Positions 52,407-63,001 of a stretch of 64,000 nucleotides of DNA are shown one piece after another (position 1 is the stretch's first letter; each line of letters starts with the position of its first letter). Source of the stretch: Agromyces ramosus (GTDB taxonomy: Bacteria > Actinomycetota > Actinomycetes > Actinomycetales > Microbacteriaceae); the NCBI RefSeq assembly GCF_004216665.1, contig NZ_SGWY01000003.1, positions 496,001 through 560,000 on the forward strand. Direction: 5' to 3'. Position numbers and translations under genes: made by a program. The notes under the pieces are model-generated. The model searched no databases. It was not told the DNA's origin and worked only from the letters and a program-made list of their open reading frames with translations.

Positions 52407-54405
52407 ATCGCAACCCCTTTTCTATTGCACGCATCATCGATCCCGACCCACATCCATCGGCATACGCAATGCGCGCCTCGCGGGCGTGGGCCTGGATGAA
52501 CCCCGTCGCGGCGTGGGTTGCTCGGCGCGTAGCGAGCACGATCAGTCGAGCTCGCCGCGTTTGGTCCCGTAGGGTGTCATTCCCTACTTTTGCCGACGAA
52601 ACGGACACGTGCACACCGGGGTATAGGCGTTCGACAGCCGCCTTCGCACGGGCGAGCACCGCCGTCTCCAAGCTGTAGAGGAGTATCGACTCGGGGAACC
52701 CGTTCGCCTCCGACTCAGCTTCATTCTCGGTGTCGGTGTCGGTGTCGATGCTCCAGTCCCATTGGAGATCGACATCGCTCGTTGCGAGTTCGCCAAGGAC
52801 GCGGTCCGCTTCGGTGAGGCGATGTCGCTGAGCGTGCAGCGAATCCAACGCTGTAGAAACAAACGATTGCTGAACGGTTCGGTCCGCGGAAGGAGACGTG
52901 ACGACCAAGTCAGCGATGTCGATCGCCGCCGGAGCGGTCGCCACTGAGGCCCAGCGACCTCGGAAGTCCTTGTCTGTGAGGTAATCGAGAACGTCGCGAT
53001 ATGCATCGACGTTGGGACCTCCGCGAAGGAAGATTGCCATCAGGGCAGAAATCGCGCCGAGATCGCTGGGGGTCAGGCTGTCGCCGACCAAATGCCGGCG
53101 TATCAGCGCCTCGGAGGTACGCCAAGCAGGCTTCGCGTACTCATCGCAGTCGATGATTGCACCAAGCCCCGCGAAGAGACGAGTGGCTGCTGAGTCGGGG
53201 AGTTCATCGATGGCAGTGGCGAGTTCCGCATCGACCTCACCTGGCGCAGGCCAAGTGGCCGCGAGATCCACCTCCGGGCTATCTGCGTGATCGCTGTGCA
53301 GCGATGCGAGCCAACTGAGCCAAGAATTCACGGCTGGCTTGGTGTCGGTGGCCTCCATCTCAGCCACCGGTTCCGACTCCGGCGATTCCGCCTCAGTGGC
53401 CCGGGAGCGCTCCTCGGCCGGTGCGGCGTATGGCGACGGATGGCGGCTCTTTCTCGCGACCTCATCGAGCAGTCCGCGGAGCGCTTTTGGCGCTTCAACT
53501 TCATTACCTAGGAGGCCGTCCGCGAGCGAAGCGTCGCCCCGGGCGAGAGCAACTATCGCTGCAGCAGCCCACGCGTCTGCACTGTCTGTCATGACGAGGC
53601 TGCCATCGACAAGGAGTGCGATGTCTGCCGGGTACGCGCGCATCCGATCGACCAACTCGGCTGAGTCAGGGCGGTCGCGAGTGCTGGCTCGGTACCAGGC
53701 GGCCAGAATTGCCTCACGGACCATTCGTGGAGGTTCGGTAAGAACGACGGTCGGCAGCGCTGCGTCCTGCAGGATCTCGTCGTCCTCGCCCAACTGACCG
53801 AGCCGACGGATTCGAAGGAAAGCGATGTTCTCGTGTGAGATCCCGCCTGTTCGCTCGATGTCTTCTAGCAATTCCAAGGATGTCGCGGCCTGGCCCGCCG
53901 CCAACGATGTCTCGAAGTCCCGGAGCAACCGTCCGACAGGGCGGACAATCCGAGAGATTCGCGGCGGGCGATGCTCAAGGGTTGAAACGAGCCGGTTGAG
54001 GGCGGTGAACATGCCTTGTTGCGCCGACGGGGTCGGCGGACGCAGGACGTAGGTGGTGCTTGCTCCGAAGGCCGCAAGCACCGCAGCATCGATCGGATCG
54101 TCCGCCCTGAGCCGCGCGAGGCGCCCATCGAATTCAGCCCAGTTCTGAGCTACCGCTGCGTAAATGAGGGTTCGCATTCGCGCGGCGTGGCTCGGCGTCC
54201 AGCAGACGATGTACGCACAGGCCGTCGGCCATCCTGAGTCCTTCCGGGGAAGGACCAGCGGCGCTTCGCCCCGTTCGTCAAGTGCGCCTAGAAATCGCTC
54301 GAGGTACGTGGCCGATGGGTGACTACCTTCCCGATTGGGCCATGTGGTGTTCGGAACCGAGAAAAAGGCATCGAGGAAATGGTCGTTCGAAGGCATCGTG
54401 CTCAT
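52393..54405 (-). CDS. dpdD: DpdD-like protein (assignment by context)
   Basis: This 670-residue protein has no classical enzyme motif. It is mainly helical (ILAAWYRASTRDRPDSAELVDRMR, AWAAAAIVALARGDASLADGLL) with an acidic low-complexity linker near residues 340-380. It ends in an alpha/beta domain (VSVSSAKVGNDTLRDQTRRARLIVLATRRATHAATGFI), which would fit a nucleotide- or nuclease-like Rossmann fold. Size and place in the cluster suit dpdD, one of the genes linked to the restriction-like phenotype. The ATG at 54405 overlaps the dpdK stop (ATGA), after GGAGG. The assignment is tentative. Confidence 0.55.
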   Translation of the reverse strand: MSTMPSNDHFLDAFFSVPNTTWPNREGSHPSATYLERFLGALDERGEAPLVLPRKDSGWPTACAYIVCWTPSHAARMRTLIYAAVAQNWAEFDGRLARLRADDPIDAAVLAAFGASTTYVLRPPTPSAQQGMFTALNRLVSTLEHRPPRISRIVRPVGRLLRDFETSLAAGQAATSLELLEDIERTGGISHENIAFLRIRRLGQLGEDDEILQDAALPTVVLTEPPRMVREAILAAWYRASTRDRPDSAELVDRMRAYPADIALLVDGSLVMTDSADAWAAAAIVALARGDASLADGLLGNEVEAPKALRGLLDEVARKSRHPSPYAAPAEERSRATEAESPESEPVAEMEATDTKPAVNSWLSWLASLHSDHADSPEVDLAATWPAPGEVDAELATAIDELPDSAATRLFAGLGAIIDCDEYAKPAWRTSEALIRRHLVGDSLTPSDLGAISALMAIFLRGGPNVDAYRDVLDYLTDKDFRGRWASVATAPAAIDIADLVVTSPSADRTVQQSFVSTALDSLHAQRHRLTEADRVLGELATSDVDLQWDWSIDTDTDTENEAESEANGFPESILLYSLETAVLARAKAAVERLYPGVHVSVSSAKVGNDTLRDQTRRARLIVLATRRATHAATGFIQAHAREARIAYADGCGSGSMMRAIEKGLRFTDE

Positions 54406-54917
54406 GCAGTCCTCCACCTGACACCGAACTCAAGTCGACTCTTGGCGGCTTCCGTTCGGTCGACTACCAGTTCGATGCTCTCCTCGTGCAGGTTCAGCCC
54501 ATTCCACGTGAAGTTCATCGATCCCTTCAACAGCCAGTCGTCTCCGCACAGCACTTTCTCGTGAAGATCGGGACTACTGAACACGGACAACCACTGCTTG
54601 TCGCAGCGACGCCGAATAGTCTCCAGGAACACATCGTTGTGACGGTCCTCCCGAACGGCGACGTTGACGAGAGTTCCTTGCATGGTGAGGTGGGCGAGCA
54701 CGTCGCTCAATATAAGGGCGTTGGCGTCGAGGTCCTCGGCGATGGCGGAGAATTCTCCAGTCCGGTTCTCGATCACGGGGATGTCACTCACCCAGCCGGT
54801 CACGAGCCACAGTTCCTGACTCGGCGCAACGAGTTCCGACACGAGAACCGCACTGAGGACGTCAGAGATCGCGACGCCGTTCCTGGGTCGGGTTCGGATC
54901 GTTCGGTTCAACGTCAC
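54402..54917 (-). CDS. dpdK: DpdK, phospholipase D-like protein
   Basis: The 171-residue protein has a single PLD motif, LHEKVLCGDDWLLKGSMNFT with His119, Lys121 and the following GSMNFT. One HKD motif means it should act as a dimer, like the bacterial PLD nucleases. It is the most likely DNA-cutting subunit of the Dpd restriction arm. Its GTG overlaps the dpdJ stop (GTGA). Confidence 0.85.
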   Translation of the reverse strand: MTLNRTIRTRPRNGVAISDVLSAVLVSELVAPSQELWLVTGWVSDIPVIENRTGEFSAIAEDLDANALILSDVLAHLTMQGTLVNVAVREDRHNDVFLETIRRRCDKQWLSVFSSPDLHEKVLCGDDWLLKGSMNFTWNGLNLHEESIELVVDRTEAAKSRLEFGVRWRTA

Positions 54918-57900
54918 TGATGTCCCTCCGCGAGCACGATCGTGGCGACAAAGTGACGTCCTTGCCGGTCCACCCGTCGGACGACCCCGTAGACCCTGAG
55001 CGGGCCGGTATCGACCGGGAGTGCCGTCAAAGTCCTCAGAGCCTTCGCAAGTTCCGCACGGTGCTCCACGAGGGATCGAAGACGCACGACTCGGTCGCGC
55101 GAAATCACCCGAAGGTAGTCCGAGGTCCACCCATCGGGCATGAGATCGATGAATTCGGATCTGTCCGCCACGACTGCCTCGAGTACACCCCGCTCGCGTA
55201 GACGGTTCGGAACGTAGGGTTGCCAATCATTGAGCGCACTGTTCCGCGCGACCGTTCCACGGAGCCAGAGAGTCGCGTACGCTGAATCGGCGTTCATCGG
55301 CGCGATCGCTCGGCCGAGTGCGCCACTTGCTGCGTGGTACGCGATCACGCGAGCGTCAATCTCGACCCCAAGATGGGCTTCGGCGCCCACCCATTTCTCG
55401 ACGAGGAAGGCGGTGATCTGGTCCGTCACCGAGGTCGCCCCGGGTCGGAGCGCACGTGATCCGAGTGTAGACATCAGCAGGTGCGACGGCACACCGTCGT
55501 GCTCACGGAGTACACCCCGAATGCCCTCAACGGCAATGTCCAAGTCCGACGACGAGGTCCCTGCTCGATACCGATTGATCGCCGCCGTCAGTGACGAACT
55601 CGAGTCCACCAGTTGTCCAACTGCCCAGCGCATCGACGAATCGAGATCGTCGTACTCGCTCCTTTCGCAAATCGCCGACACCAGATCCCAGAACCGTCGC
55701 GGATCTGCGGCGTAGTCGCGCTGGAACTCCTCGAGGAGGCCGAGGCCACCGAGTTCAGTTTCGGAAACGATAATCCGATAGACCTCGGCATCGGTGTCGA
55801 CGATCGTGTCGACGACCAGGTCTGAATCCTGCGCATCAGGTACCCGACGATGAATCGCGGCGAGCACCGCCGAACCGAGGGTGTCCAGCACGGAGCGGGT
55901 GAGGAGATCCTCGGTAGCGATGCGGATGTCCGGATCGATGAGCAGTTGAGCATGCTCATCGAGCACGTCGTTCACCAGTGGGATACGGGCGAAGGATTTG
56001 AGTTCATCGGCACGCTTCGTGCTGACGTGGGCATGGGGATCAGATGAACGGTAGATCGTCTGGAAATACTCGTCAATGTGCGCGCTCCACGCGCCGCGAA
56101 GCGTCGTTTGGAGCGCCATCGTCGGATCCTGATGCGTAAGACCGTTCCGCGCATACGCAACGAGGAAGAGATCCGCAAGCCATTGTCTTGCGAACGCGTT
56201 GGCCACATCGGCGAGTCGCTGATCCTCTGCAATGCGGGTCCGGAACGCAAGCGTGCGCCAAGCCGGTCCTCGCGCGAATTCTTGTAGAAGCAGACTGCGC
56301 ACCGCACGCATACTTCCATTGATCTGGAAGGCGTCCACCTCGAGTTCAAAGCCAAGCGCGGCCGGCGCATCACCGTGGGCGTACCGCGTCATGTGCGACT
56401 CGCGAGCGCCGTTCTTCATAACGATCTCGCCATCGGACCCGATCGCCATACGCCGCACCGTTAACGGGTTGCCCGTGGTGTGAAGTGCAAACCCGCATGA
56501 CTCGACAAACTCCCCCCAGTGTGTCTGATCGGGGAAGTCTGCATCGCTCAGCCCAGTTTCAGGTGCAATGACGGCGGTACGCCACACCGGCATCGCATTC
56601 GATGTGTCTTGGACATCGGGGGACGGCGCAGCGAGTCGCAAGCTGAGTGGCCGCACGACCAAGTAATGTTCACCTTCCTCCGTCGTCCACTCCCCCATGT
56701 TCTGCCCGGCCGCGACGAAGTCCGTCAGTTGGAGCTCACCGGATCTCCCCGGCGGGGCGATCCAGGTCCGGTGGGAGGCGTGCTGGAATCCGAACCGACG
56801 GCTCACGCGCCCCGGTGCTGCTTCGCGCAATCCCGGCAGAATCGGCATAGTGACTTCGTCACTCGTTGACATATTCGACGGAAGTTCGAACCGAATATCA
56901 GGACTGTTCAGCGCGTCGAAGAGCGCGCCCGTCATGAATTCAGGGAGCGGCGATCCACCGGGGGACATCGAGTCTCCGTTGGCCAGGCGCCATTCGGACC
57001 GAAGGCGCTTCAAGGCGGTGGGAACGACCGACAGAAGCAATGACCTGGGCTCGTCCCAGAGAAGTGCCCCTGCCTCTTCCTCAGTGATCCTGAGAGACCA
57101 GGCGAGGAAGGCCTGTAGATGCGACTGCGCCGCAGGGTCGCTCACGATCCGGTCGAGTTCATCTGCGAGCGCGAGGAAGGGCCTCCGTGCCTTGTCGGCA
57201 CTGCGTGGAGGAGAGAGGAGTTCGCGAACATCACTTCGAAGCCGCCGGTGCAGCAAGTCGACAAGCGAGTGCGTGGCCTGAATCTTCTCGACGAAGCGAT
57301 TGCGGATAGGCAACGACCGGATCTCGATCTCGGGATCAAGCAGACGCTCGTACGACTGATACATGACCCTGTCGCGCCCGAAGTCAGAGAGCACGACCAC
57401 GGTGATCGGGCGCATCGTTAGCGAGCGGCCAGCGCGACCTCGCCGCTGGACGAACGATGCCATATCTCGCGGCGCCTTGTGCTGGACAACGAGACCGACC
57501 CTCGGGTCGTTGAAACCCACCTCAAGTGACGCCGTTGCGACGATGACATCCGCCGCAGAGTCGACGCCACGGTCCTGGGACGACGTACGAGCTACGGTCA
57601 GGCCACCAGGAAGTCGGCCGAGTTGCTCCGCCAGGTTCCACGCCTGCCCGTCACGGTACCGAGCCGCTCCCTGCGGCGCACCTTGAACCCGCAGTTCGGC
57701 CAATCGCTTCCTAGCGTTCGGTCGGCCGTTGAAGTAGCCCTCGGCGTCCCGCAGGTCATCAAACAGACGGTTCGTTACATCAAGATCGTCGGTGAAGACA
57801 AACGCCGAGGACCCGAACATCCCCGGTTGCCGATCGAGCATTCGTGCTGTCAGCATCACGGTCTGGATCGTTGTGGAGAGCAATGATCCGCCGGATGATG

Positions 57901-59311
57901 GGTCCCCCCGAAGCACAAGTCCGTACTCGCGCCCGATTGGAACGAGTTCTGTGACCGTGGGAGAAATGACCTGGACATGGGAGCGGTCGACGCCGATGAG
58001 CGACGCGAAGTAGTCACCGGCATCGCGAAGTGTGGCGGAGAGCCCCACGAAAACGGGGCTTGGTGAGCCGAACTGCCCGTTTGCGTGTCGCCACCGACGA
58101 AGCATGAGCGCGACCTGCGCTCCCTGGACACCGGAGTACGTGTGAGCCTCGTCAAGTAGGACCAGTCGTATGCTGCTCGCGCCGCGCCAACCGAGGAGTT
58201 CCCCAAGTTGTGTGGTCGAGTTACGGCTCAACATCTCGGTCGTACTGAACAGGATGTCCGGAGGGTCCCGTCGCATCGAGTCGCGGGTGAGCACGATCTC
58301 GCTGCTGTCGATGATTGTTGAGCATAAATTGCACCTTAGGCGCTCCACTGTGCGCTGGCGATCGGCGTCGGACCAAACGAGATCACCGCGGCACCCGTCG
58401 GTCGGGCAGGGGAAGTACGGCGCGATCCATCCGTCTCGGCGGGCAGTGTTCCTCCAGCCGTGCTTCGCGTTCGGGCTTGAGAGCGCGTGCGCGTTATAGG
58501 GAGTCGCGCCATAGAGCAGCCCGATCCGGATCGGGGGCGACCCTGACGGGAGCGCCGCGTTTGCTCTGCGGCACTGGATCAGGGCCTCTCGAGCCTGGTC
58601 GCGCAAGAGTTCGTTCCTTGGATACAGCGCAAGTGTGTGCGGCGTCTTTGCTTCGGGCTGACGGTTGGCCGCGATATCGAGAAGAGCCGGAAGGTAGAAC
58701 GCGAGCGTCTTGCCGGAGCCCGTGCCAGCCGTGACGATGCGACCACTGGCGCGTTCGGTGCCGATCGCCGAGTAGATGCTCTCCGCAGCATCGACTTGGA
58801 ACCGAGCGAGCGAGCGTTCCCCGATGATCGCACTGGCAACAGCCCCAAGCTCCGCCCGCCATCCCGGGAGCCGTTCGAGGCGCTCTAGGGTGGCGCTACC
58901 GGACTGATCGCGTCTCGGATATTTGCGGGGAATGACACGAAGTCGATAGTCCGCGACCAGCGTCGCTCCCGAACTCCACCACCCGGGGGAGTTCTCGTTC
59001 GACGGGGGCCAGAGTTGGCGAAGAGTGCGAAGCAGTCGGAGTTGTTCTGACAGGCGGGTGCGGAACTGCCGTCTGGGTGCGTCGGGCACCTCGAACAGCA
59101 ACCCGTCCTGGATCAGTCGGTCGACGTACTCATCAACAGTTGGAACCTCCCCGCTCGTCGCGAAGTCGCCTGCGAGTTGTCCCTCGATCGCGTCCCGGAC
59201 CTCATCCTCGCTGAGAAAACCGTCGACAATTCCCCAGGAGAGTCGGGGCAACTCGAGATCCTCCAGCGCCGACAGCACGTCAGGCGCGCGGGCCCAGCGG
59301 TCGCTACTCAC
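54914..59311 (-). CDS. dpdJ: DpdJ, DEAH-box helicase
   Basis: This 1465-residue protein has helicase motif I TAGTGSGKT (195-202), motif II LLDEAH (Asp387-His390), motif V-like VATASLEVGFNDPRVGLVVQ and motif VI QRRGRAGRS near residue 640. A zinc-finger-like set Cys302, Cys307, Cys327, Cys330 lies between motifs I and II. The C-terminal region contains RIIVSETELGGLGLLEEF, which is typical of DUF1998-type helicases. It probably moves along DNA to sense or process unmodified targets. GTG start overlapping the dpdI stop (GTGA). Confidence 0.85.
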   Translation of the reverse strand: MSSDRWARAPDVLSALEDLELPRLSWGIVDGFLSEDEVRDAIEGQLAGDFATSGEVPTVDEYVDRLIQDGLLFEVPDAPRRQFRTRLSEQLRLLRTLRQLWPPSNENSPGWWSSGATLVADYRLRVIPRKYPRRDQSGSATLERLERLPGWRAELGAVASAIIGERSLARFQVDAAESIYSAIGTERASGRIVTAGTGSGKTLAFYLPALLDIAANRQPEAKTPHTLALYPRNELLRDQAREALIQCRRANAALPSGSPPIRIGLLYGATPYNAHALSSPNAKHGWRNTARRDGWIAPYFPCPTDGCRGDLVWSDADRQRTVERLRCNLCSTIIDSSEIVLTRDSMRRDPPDILFSTTEMLSRNSTTQLGELLGWRGASSIRLVLLDEAHTYSGVQGAQVALMLRRWRHANGQFGSPSPVFVGLSATLRDAGDYFASLIGVDRSHVQVISPTVTELVPIGREYGLVLRGDPSSGGSLLSTTIQTVMLTARMLDRQPGMFGSSAFVFTDDLDVTNRLFDDLRDAEGYFNGRPNARKRLAELRVQGAPQGAARYRDGQAWNLAEQLGRLPGGLTVARTSSQDRGVDSAADVIVATASLEVGFNDPRVGLVVQHKAPRDMASFVQRRGRAGRSLTMRPITVVVLSDFGRDRVMYQSYERLLDPEIEIRSLPIRNRFVEKIQATHSLVDLLHRRLRSDVRELLSPPRSADKARRPFLALADELDRIVSDPAAQSHLQAFLAWSLRITEEEAGALLWDEPRSLLLSVVPTALKRLRSEWRLANGDSMSPGGSPLPEFMTGALFDALNSPDIRFELPSNMSTSDEVTMPILPGLREAAPGRVSRRFGFQHASHRTWIAPPGRSGELQLTDFVAAGQNMGEWTTEEGEHYLVVRPLSLRLAAPSPDVQDTSNAMPVWRTAVIAPETGLSDADFPDQTHWGEFVESCGFALHTTGNPLTVRRMAIGSDGEIVMKNGARESHMTRYAHGDAPAALGFELEVDAFQINGSMRAVRSLLLQEFARGPAWRTLAFRTRIAEDQRLADVANAFARQWLADLFLVAYARNGLTHQDPTMALQTTLRGAWSAHIDEYFQTIYRSSDPHAHVSTKRADELKSFARIPLVNDVLDEHAQLLIDPDIRIATEDLLTRSVLDTLGSAVLAAIHRRVPDAQDSDLVVDTIVDTDAEVYRIIVSETELGGLGLLEEFQRDYAADPRRFWDLVSAICERSEYDDLDSSMRWAVGQLVDSSSSLTAAINRYRAGTSSSDLDIAVEGIRGVLREHDGVPSHLLMSTLGSRALRPGATSVTDQITAFLVEKWVGAEAHLGVEIDARVIAYHAASGALGRAIAPMNADSAYATLWLRGTVARNSALNDWQPYVPNRLRERGVLEAVVADRSEFIDLMPDGWTSDYLRVISRDRVVRLRSLVEHRAELAKALRTLTALPVDTGPLRVYGVVRRVDRQGRHFVATIVLAEGHQ

Positions 59312-59994
59312 ACCTGCCGCCGTACGACGAACTGATCGGCAATAGACGGATTCGAGCGCAGGATGTCGAGCTCGTCATCGGTAATGTCGAGCAATGGAAC
59401 GCCGCCTGTGGAGGTAAATCGCTCAAGCACTCTTAGCACTCTCTCTTCAACTTCGATCTGGCCGAGGTCCGTAAGAGCGCGCTGCAAATGGAGCCGGAAG
59501 ATCTTGATCTGATCTACGGACGGAGCGGCACGCCCGGCCTTCCGAACGGCCTCGTCGAGTTCGCCAATCACGGCTCCCACGCGCGAGCGATCGTCGGGCG
59601 CCAGCGCTGAGACCTTGTGGCGTGGAACCGCATCTAGGGCGGTTCGGGACCAAGCTTCCCACCGTGACTTCGACTCCTCCCGGAGCCTCGCAGACTGTTC
59701 GTTTGTCCGTCGGCTGGCCGACTGAATGCGCTGGGTGGTCGGTCGACCGCGGGTAGCCACGAAGTCCCGTAGTTCGGAATGCGCCGTCTGAAGGTCGATC
59801 TGTATCAGGCGTGGCGCGTCAAGGCTGTCCAGGACTCTCCTCGTCTTCAACTCTTCTTCCAGGACTGTCAGCGCGGTGCTTAATCCATCAAGCGCCAGCT
59901 TCAGCTTCTCGATTTCAGCCTGATCGCCCTCTTTGTCGCGTGCAGCCTTTGCCAATCTTTCGAGACTGTTGGCGCGAGTGAGGAGATCACTCAC
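59308..59994 (-). CDS. dpdI: DpdI-like coiled-coil protein (assignment by position)
   Basis: This 228-residue protein is predominantly helical and coiled-coil (NSLERLAKAARDKEGDQAEIEKLKLALDGLSTALTVLEEELKTRR). It ends with an alpha/beta piece (GVPLLDITDDELDILRSNPSI). It may be an adaptor between DpdH and DpdJ. The GTG at 59994, within the end of dpdH, follows GGAGG by seven bases and was preferred to 60012. Its stop overlaps the dpdJ start. The name rests on gene order H-I-J. Confidence 0.58.
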   Translation of the reverse strand: MSDLLTRANSLERLAKAARDKEGDQAEIEKLKLALDGLSTALTVLEEELKTRRVLDSLDAPRLIQIDLQTAHSELRDFVATRGRPTTQRIQSASRRTNEQSARLREESKSRWEAWSRTALDAVPRHKVSALAPDDRSRVGAVIGELDEAVRKAGRAAPSVDQIKIFRLHLQRALTDLGQIEVEERVLRVLERFTSTGGVPLLDITDDELDILRSNPSIADQFVVRRQV

Positions 59995-62900
59995 GATGAC
60001 CCTCCTCGTCACTCGTCAACAGGATTTCATCCCAGCGACTTATTGCAGCATCGATGTCAGCATCGATATCGAGACCTCCAACGAGGTCTCGCCCTTCTGC
60101 ATCCCGAAGACCTGCAGCAAGCCATGAGTCTGTGTATCGGAGGTAGTTCGCGATCGCCACTACCTCACCGCCGTCCGCGCGTCCGACTGCGCTCCACAGG
60201 TCCATCCCCTGAGAATCGCGCGCACCATCGACCGTGCCTTGGAGTCGCCCGACCGACGCGAAGTCCCGCTCCCGAGCCTCCGCGTTCGTCGTTTCGACCT
60301 CCGCGAGATTTGCCTTCACAAAGCCCTGCGTGCTGCCCACCTCTATAGCCGCTTTGATGGCGTCCACCGTCCCGAGATAAGAGACCCCGGCAGGAATCTG
60401 CGTGCGAATCTCCTGCAATACGCGGGCCCACTCGGCGATTTGCGGGACGATCTTCTCTTCGAGTTCGCGACGTGACTTGTCTGACCGTTGCGCCCAAGGT
60501 GGTAGCAGTTCTGATCGGAGTGAATCGACTCCCGAGAGCGCCGATTTCACAACTTGTCGAACTCGAGGATCGTCGACGGCGTGGACAGCACCAATACCCT
60601 GGCTCGCTCCGAGTGCACTGCGGAAGGCGTCGACTGTCGGCTTCCGCTCCGCAAGGTACTTGATCTCGGCTTGAGTCCATTGGCCGATGCGCGAAGCGTC
60701 CGAGCGCGAGAGACCATCGCCACTCCAGAGCACGGCAGCGACGTAGTCGTTCAAACGCGGCTTCACGGGAAGTCGTCCTACTAGGGCGGCGCCCGCCAAG
60801 AGTGAGGCCGCCGCGGCAACCAGATTGGCTTGATCGAAACTCAGGGCCTCAATCACGCGCGTCGTAATCATTGCCCGATACCTGTCGGTGACAGTGCGGA
60901 GGTCGATCAGAGCGTCGGGCGCGATCGACGGGTTCGCCTGGAAATGGAGGAGATTCTTGAACAAGATTCCGTTGGCGGGCGTCTGTTCGAATCGCACGAT
61001 CGGCGCAACACCCTGGGCCAGATTTTCGCTCGCGCCCTCGATCGAGACGGCTCGCGAAATCTGCGTCCCATCAGGGACTGCTCGCGAAAGATCTTGAGTT
61101 CCGGGCGCCTTCATAATCGGATCGATCCATGCAAGATCCGCTACAAGTGCCCTTCGCACAATGTTCCGCACATCCCGCGCGACCGCTTGCGGGAGACTGG
61201 CACCCCGAGCCCAACCGTCTACCTCGTCGAGTTGTCGTTGCAGTGCCGGGGCGATCACCTCAGCCTCCGAGGGCGCCGTCGATTCCTTGTCTGGGCTCTC
61301 AGGAGATGTTGGGCGCTTCGATTCGAAATTGAGATCAGATTGTGGAAGCGAAAACGCAGAGTAAACACCCGGATGGACCTCGAGCGATACGCCACCCCAG
61401 AACTGGAACGCGAGGAGATAGCGTGTGCGCTCAGGTTCGACATAACGCTCGTTGATTTCGCTCAGTTCAGAGAGAGAGAGATCGCTCTGCCTGCGTGACA
61501 GTGCCTGCTCGCTGTCGCGAACTCGCTCGGGACGCAGGAAATCTTCGGATGGGAAGAGACCGTCCTCAATAGAACGTGCTTGCTCGGTCAGAACGCCCCG
61601 AACCATTCGCGCGAGTACACGCCTGGGATTGAAGACCGACTTGCGGTCGGGATCAGCGGTAATCGCCACGGCGCGGCGAAGAGCTGATTCGTTGTAGGGG
61701 TAGAGTCCGAAGCCGTCGTCGGACCTGCCGAAGGTCGCGTGGCATTGCTCGATAAACTCACAACTTTCACACGCATTGGGAATGCTGGGAGCCGCGTCGT
61801 CAAGTTTCGCGTTGCCGAGACGCGCAGCGTTGAGATAGCGACCGACGAAATTGATCGCGGTCCTGTTCGTGCCGCTCGAGATATCAGCGAGATCGACATC
61901 CACCACGTAGATAGGTGAACTCGCCTCTGCACGGGTACGGAAGGTATCGGGTAGCGCACTGTAGTAGCCACTCGTAACTGCCATCATCGTTCGTACGGGT
62001 GCGTATTTTTCCGTGCCGCCAACCGTCCCGACTTCGACGATCGCGTCGAGCAGGTCGCGGCGAATTCCTTGAATCAGTGCGAAGTCCTCAATGAGGAGGA
62101 CGATCTCCTGTCCTACGAGGTGCTCACGGAGTGCCATGAACGCGTTCTGGACGCTTCCCACCCCGAGGTTCGCCGCCCGCATGACAGCGACATCGAGGTG
62201 GTCGTTTAACAACTTGACGGCGGCGACCTGAAGTTGGGGATCAGAACTGATCCGCCGGAATGCCGCGCGTGCCAATTCACTCGCCTCGGCGATATTCTTC
62301 ACGTTCGCAATTGCGAGGGGGAGATCGTCAACCGTGAACATGGGCGGAACATCCTCTTCATCCAGGCCCCGACCCCGGAGAGCGTGTTCGGCTCGCTTTG
62401 GAATGAAGGAATCCGGTTCAAGCAGGTACTGGCGGAAAAGCGGATCGTGCAAGAGAACGTAGAGTCCCCGATCTCCGACGAGCGCCTTTGCCAGAAAGTC
62501 TCGAGGCTCAACCTCAGCCTCGCGCACCGACTCCGCCAGTTCATCAAGGATCTTCCGCTCGAGGGTGGCCTTCGAAACGGCCTCGCTCAAGCCGTCTAGT
62601 TTTGACCGCACCTCTTCGAATTGCGGCCCCGGCAGGTCGCGGAGCAGTCGCTCGATGACGTCTCGCAGGCTTGTCTGCGCCTTCGGGAGATAAATGACAT
62701 GCCTGCCGTGAGACTCCTTGAGTGCGGCATACACCCAGCGCACCAGATGGGATTTCCCAGATCCTGATTCCCCGATGACGGGTGCGACTCGCACGCCCTC
62801 TTTCACGGGCCCGTGCAGGAACTCGTCGATGAACACCTCTTCGGTGATCACCTGGCCTGTTTCACCATCACCGCGTCGCCGGACGCGCAGTGGGGTGTGT

Positions 62901-63001
62901 GTTGCGAGAAGGACGGCGTCCGACGGGCTCGCAGCCTCGGTGGCAATTGTGGCGGTCACCACTTCCGGCGACCAGCAGGTGAAGTTCGTCAGTGTTGTCA
63001 C
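59987..63001 (-). CDS. dpdH: DpdH, large P-loop ATPase
   Basis: This 1004-residue protein has a Walker A motif GESGSGKS (77-84) and a Walker B strand EIVLLIEDFALI near residue 295, followed by a sensor-like VRTMMAVTSGYYSALP, so it is an AAA/STAND-like ATPase. A possible zinc site is CESCEFIEQC. The C-terminal half is helical and not recognised. Size and place agree with DpdH. GTG start overlapping the dpdG stop (GTGA); 8-base overlap with dpdI. Confidence 0.75.
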   Translation of the reverse strand: MTTLTNFTCWSPEVVTATIATEAASPSDAVLLATHTPLRVRRRGDGETGQVITEEVFIDEFLHGPVKEGVRVAPVIGESGSGKSHLVRWVYAALKESHGRHVIYLPKAQTSLRDVIERLLRDLPGPQFEEVRSKLDGLSEAVSKATLERKILDELAESVREAEVEPRDFLAKALVGDRGLYVLLHDPLFRQYLLEPDSFIPKRAEHALRGRGLDEEDVPPMFTVDDLPLAIANVKNIAEASELARAAFRRISSDPQLQVAAVKLLNDHLDVAVMRAANLGVGSVQNAFMALREHLVGQEIVLLIEDFALIQGIRRDLLDAIVEVGTVGGTEKYAPVRTMMAVTSGYYSALPDTFRTRAEASSPIYVVDVDLADISSGTNRTAINFVGRYLNAARLGNAKLDDAAPSIPNACESCEFIEQCHATFGRSDDGFGLYPYNESALRRAVAITADPDRKSVFNPRRVLARMVRGVLTEQARSIEDGLFPSEDFLRPERVRDSEQALSRRQSDLSLSELSEINERYVEPERTRYLLAFQFWGGVSLEVHPGVYSAFSLPQSDLNFESKRPTSPESPDKESTAPSEAEVIAPALQRQLDEVDGWARGASLPQAVARDVRNIVRRALVADLAWIDPIMKAPGTQDLSRAVPDGTQISRAVSIEGASENLAQGVAPIVRFEQTPANGILFKNLLHFQANPSIAPDALIDLRTVTDRYRAMITTRVIEALSFDQANLVAAAASLLAGAALVGRLPVKPRLNDYVAAVLWSGDGLSRSDASRIGQWTQAEIKYLAERKPTVDAFRSALGASQGIGAVHAVDDPRVRQVVKSALSGVDSLRSELLPPWAQRSDKSRRELEEKIVPQIAEWARVLQEIRTQIPAGVSYLGTVDAIKAAIEVGSTQGFVKANLAEVETTNAEARERDFASVGRLQGTVDGARDSQGMDLWSAVGRADGGEVVAIANYLRYTDSWLAAGLRDAEGRDLVGGLDIDADIDAAISRWDEILLTSDEEGHRE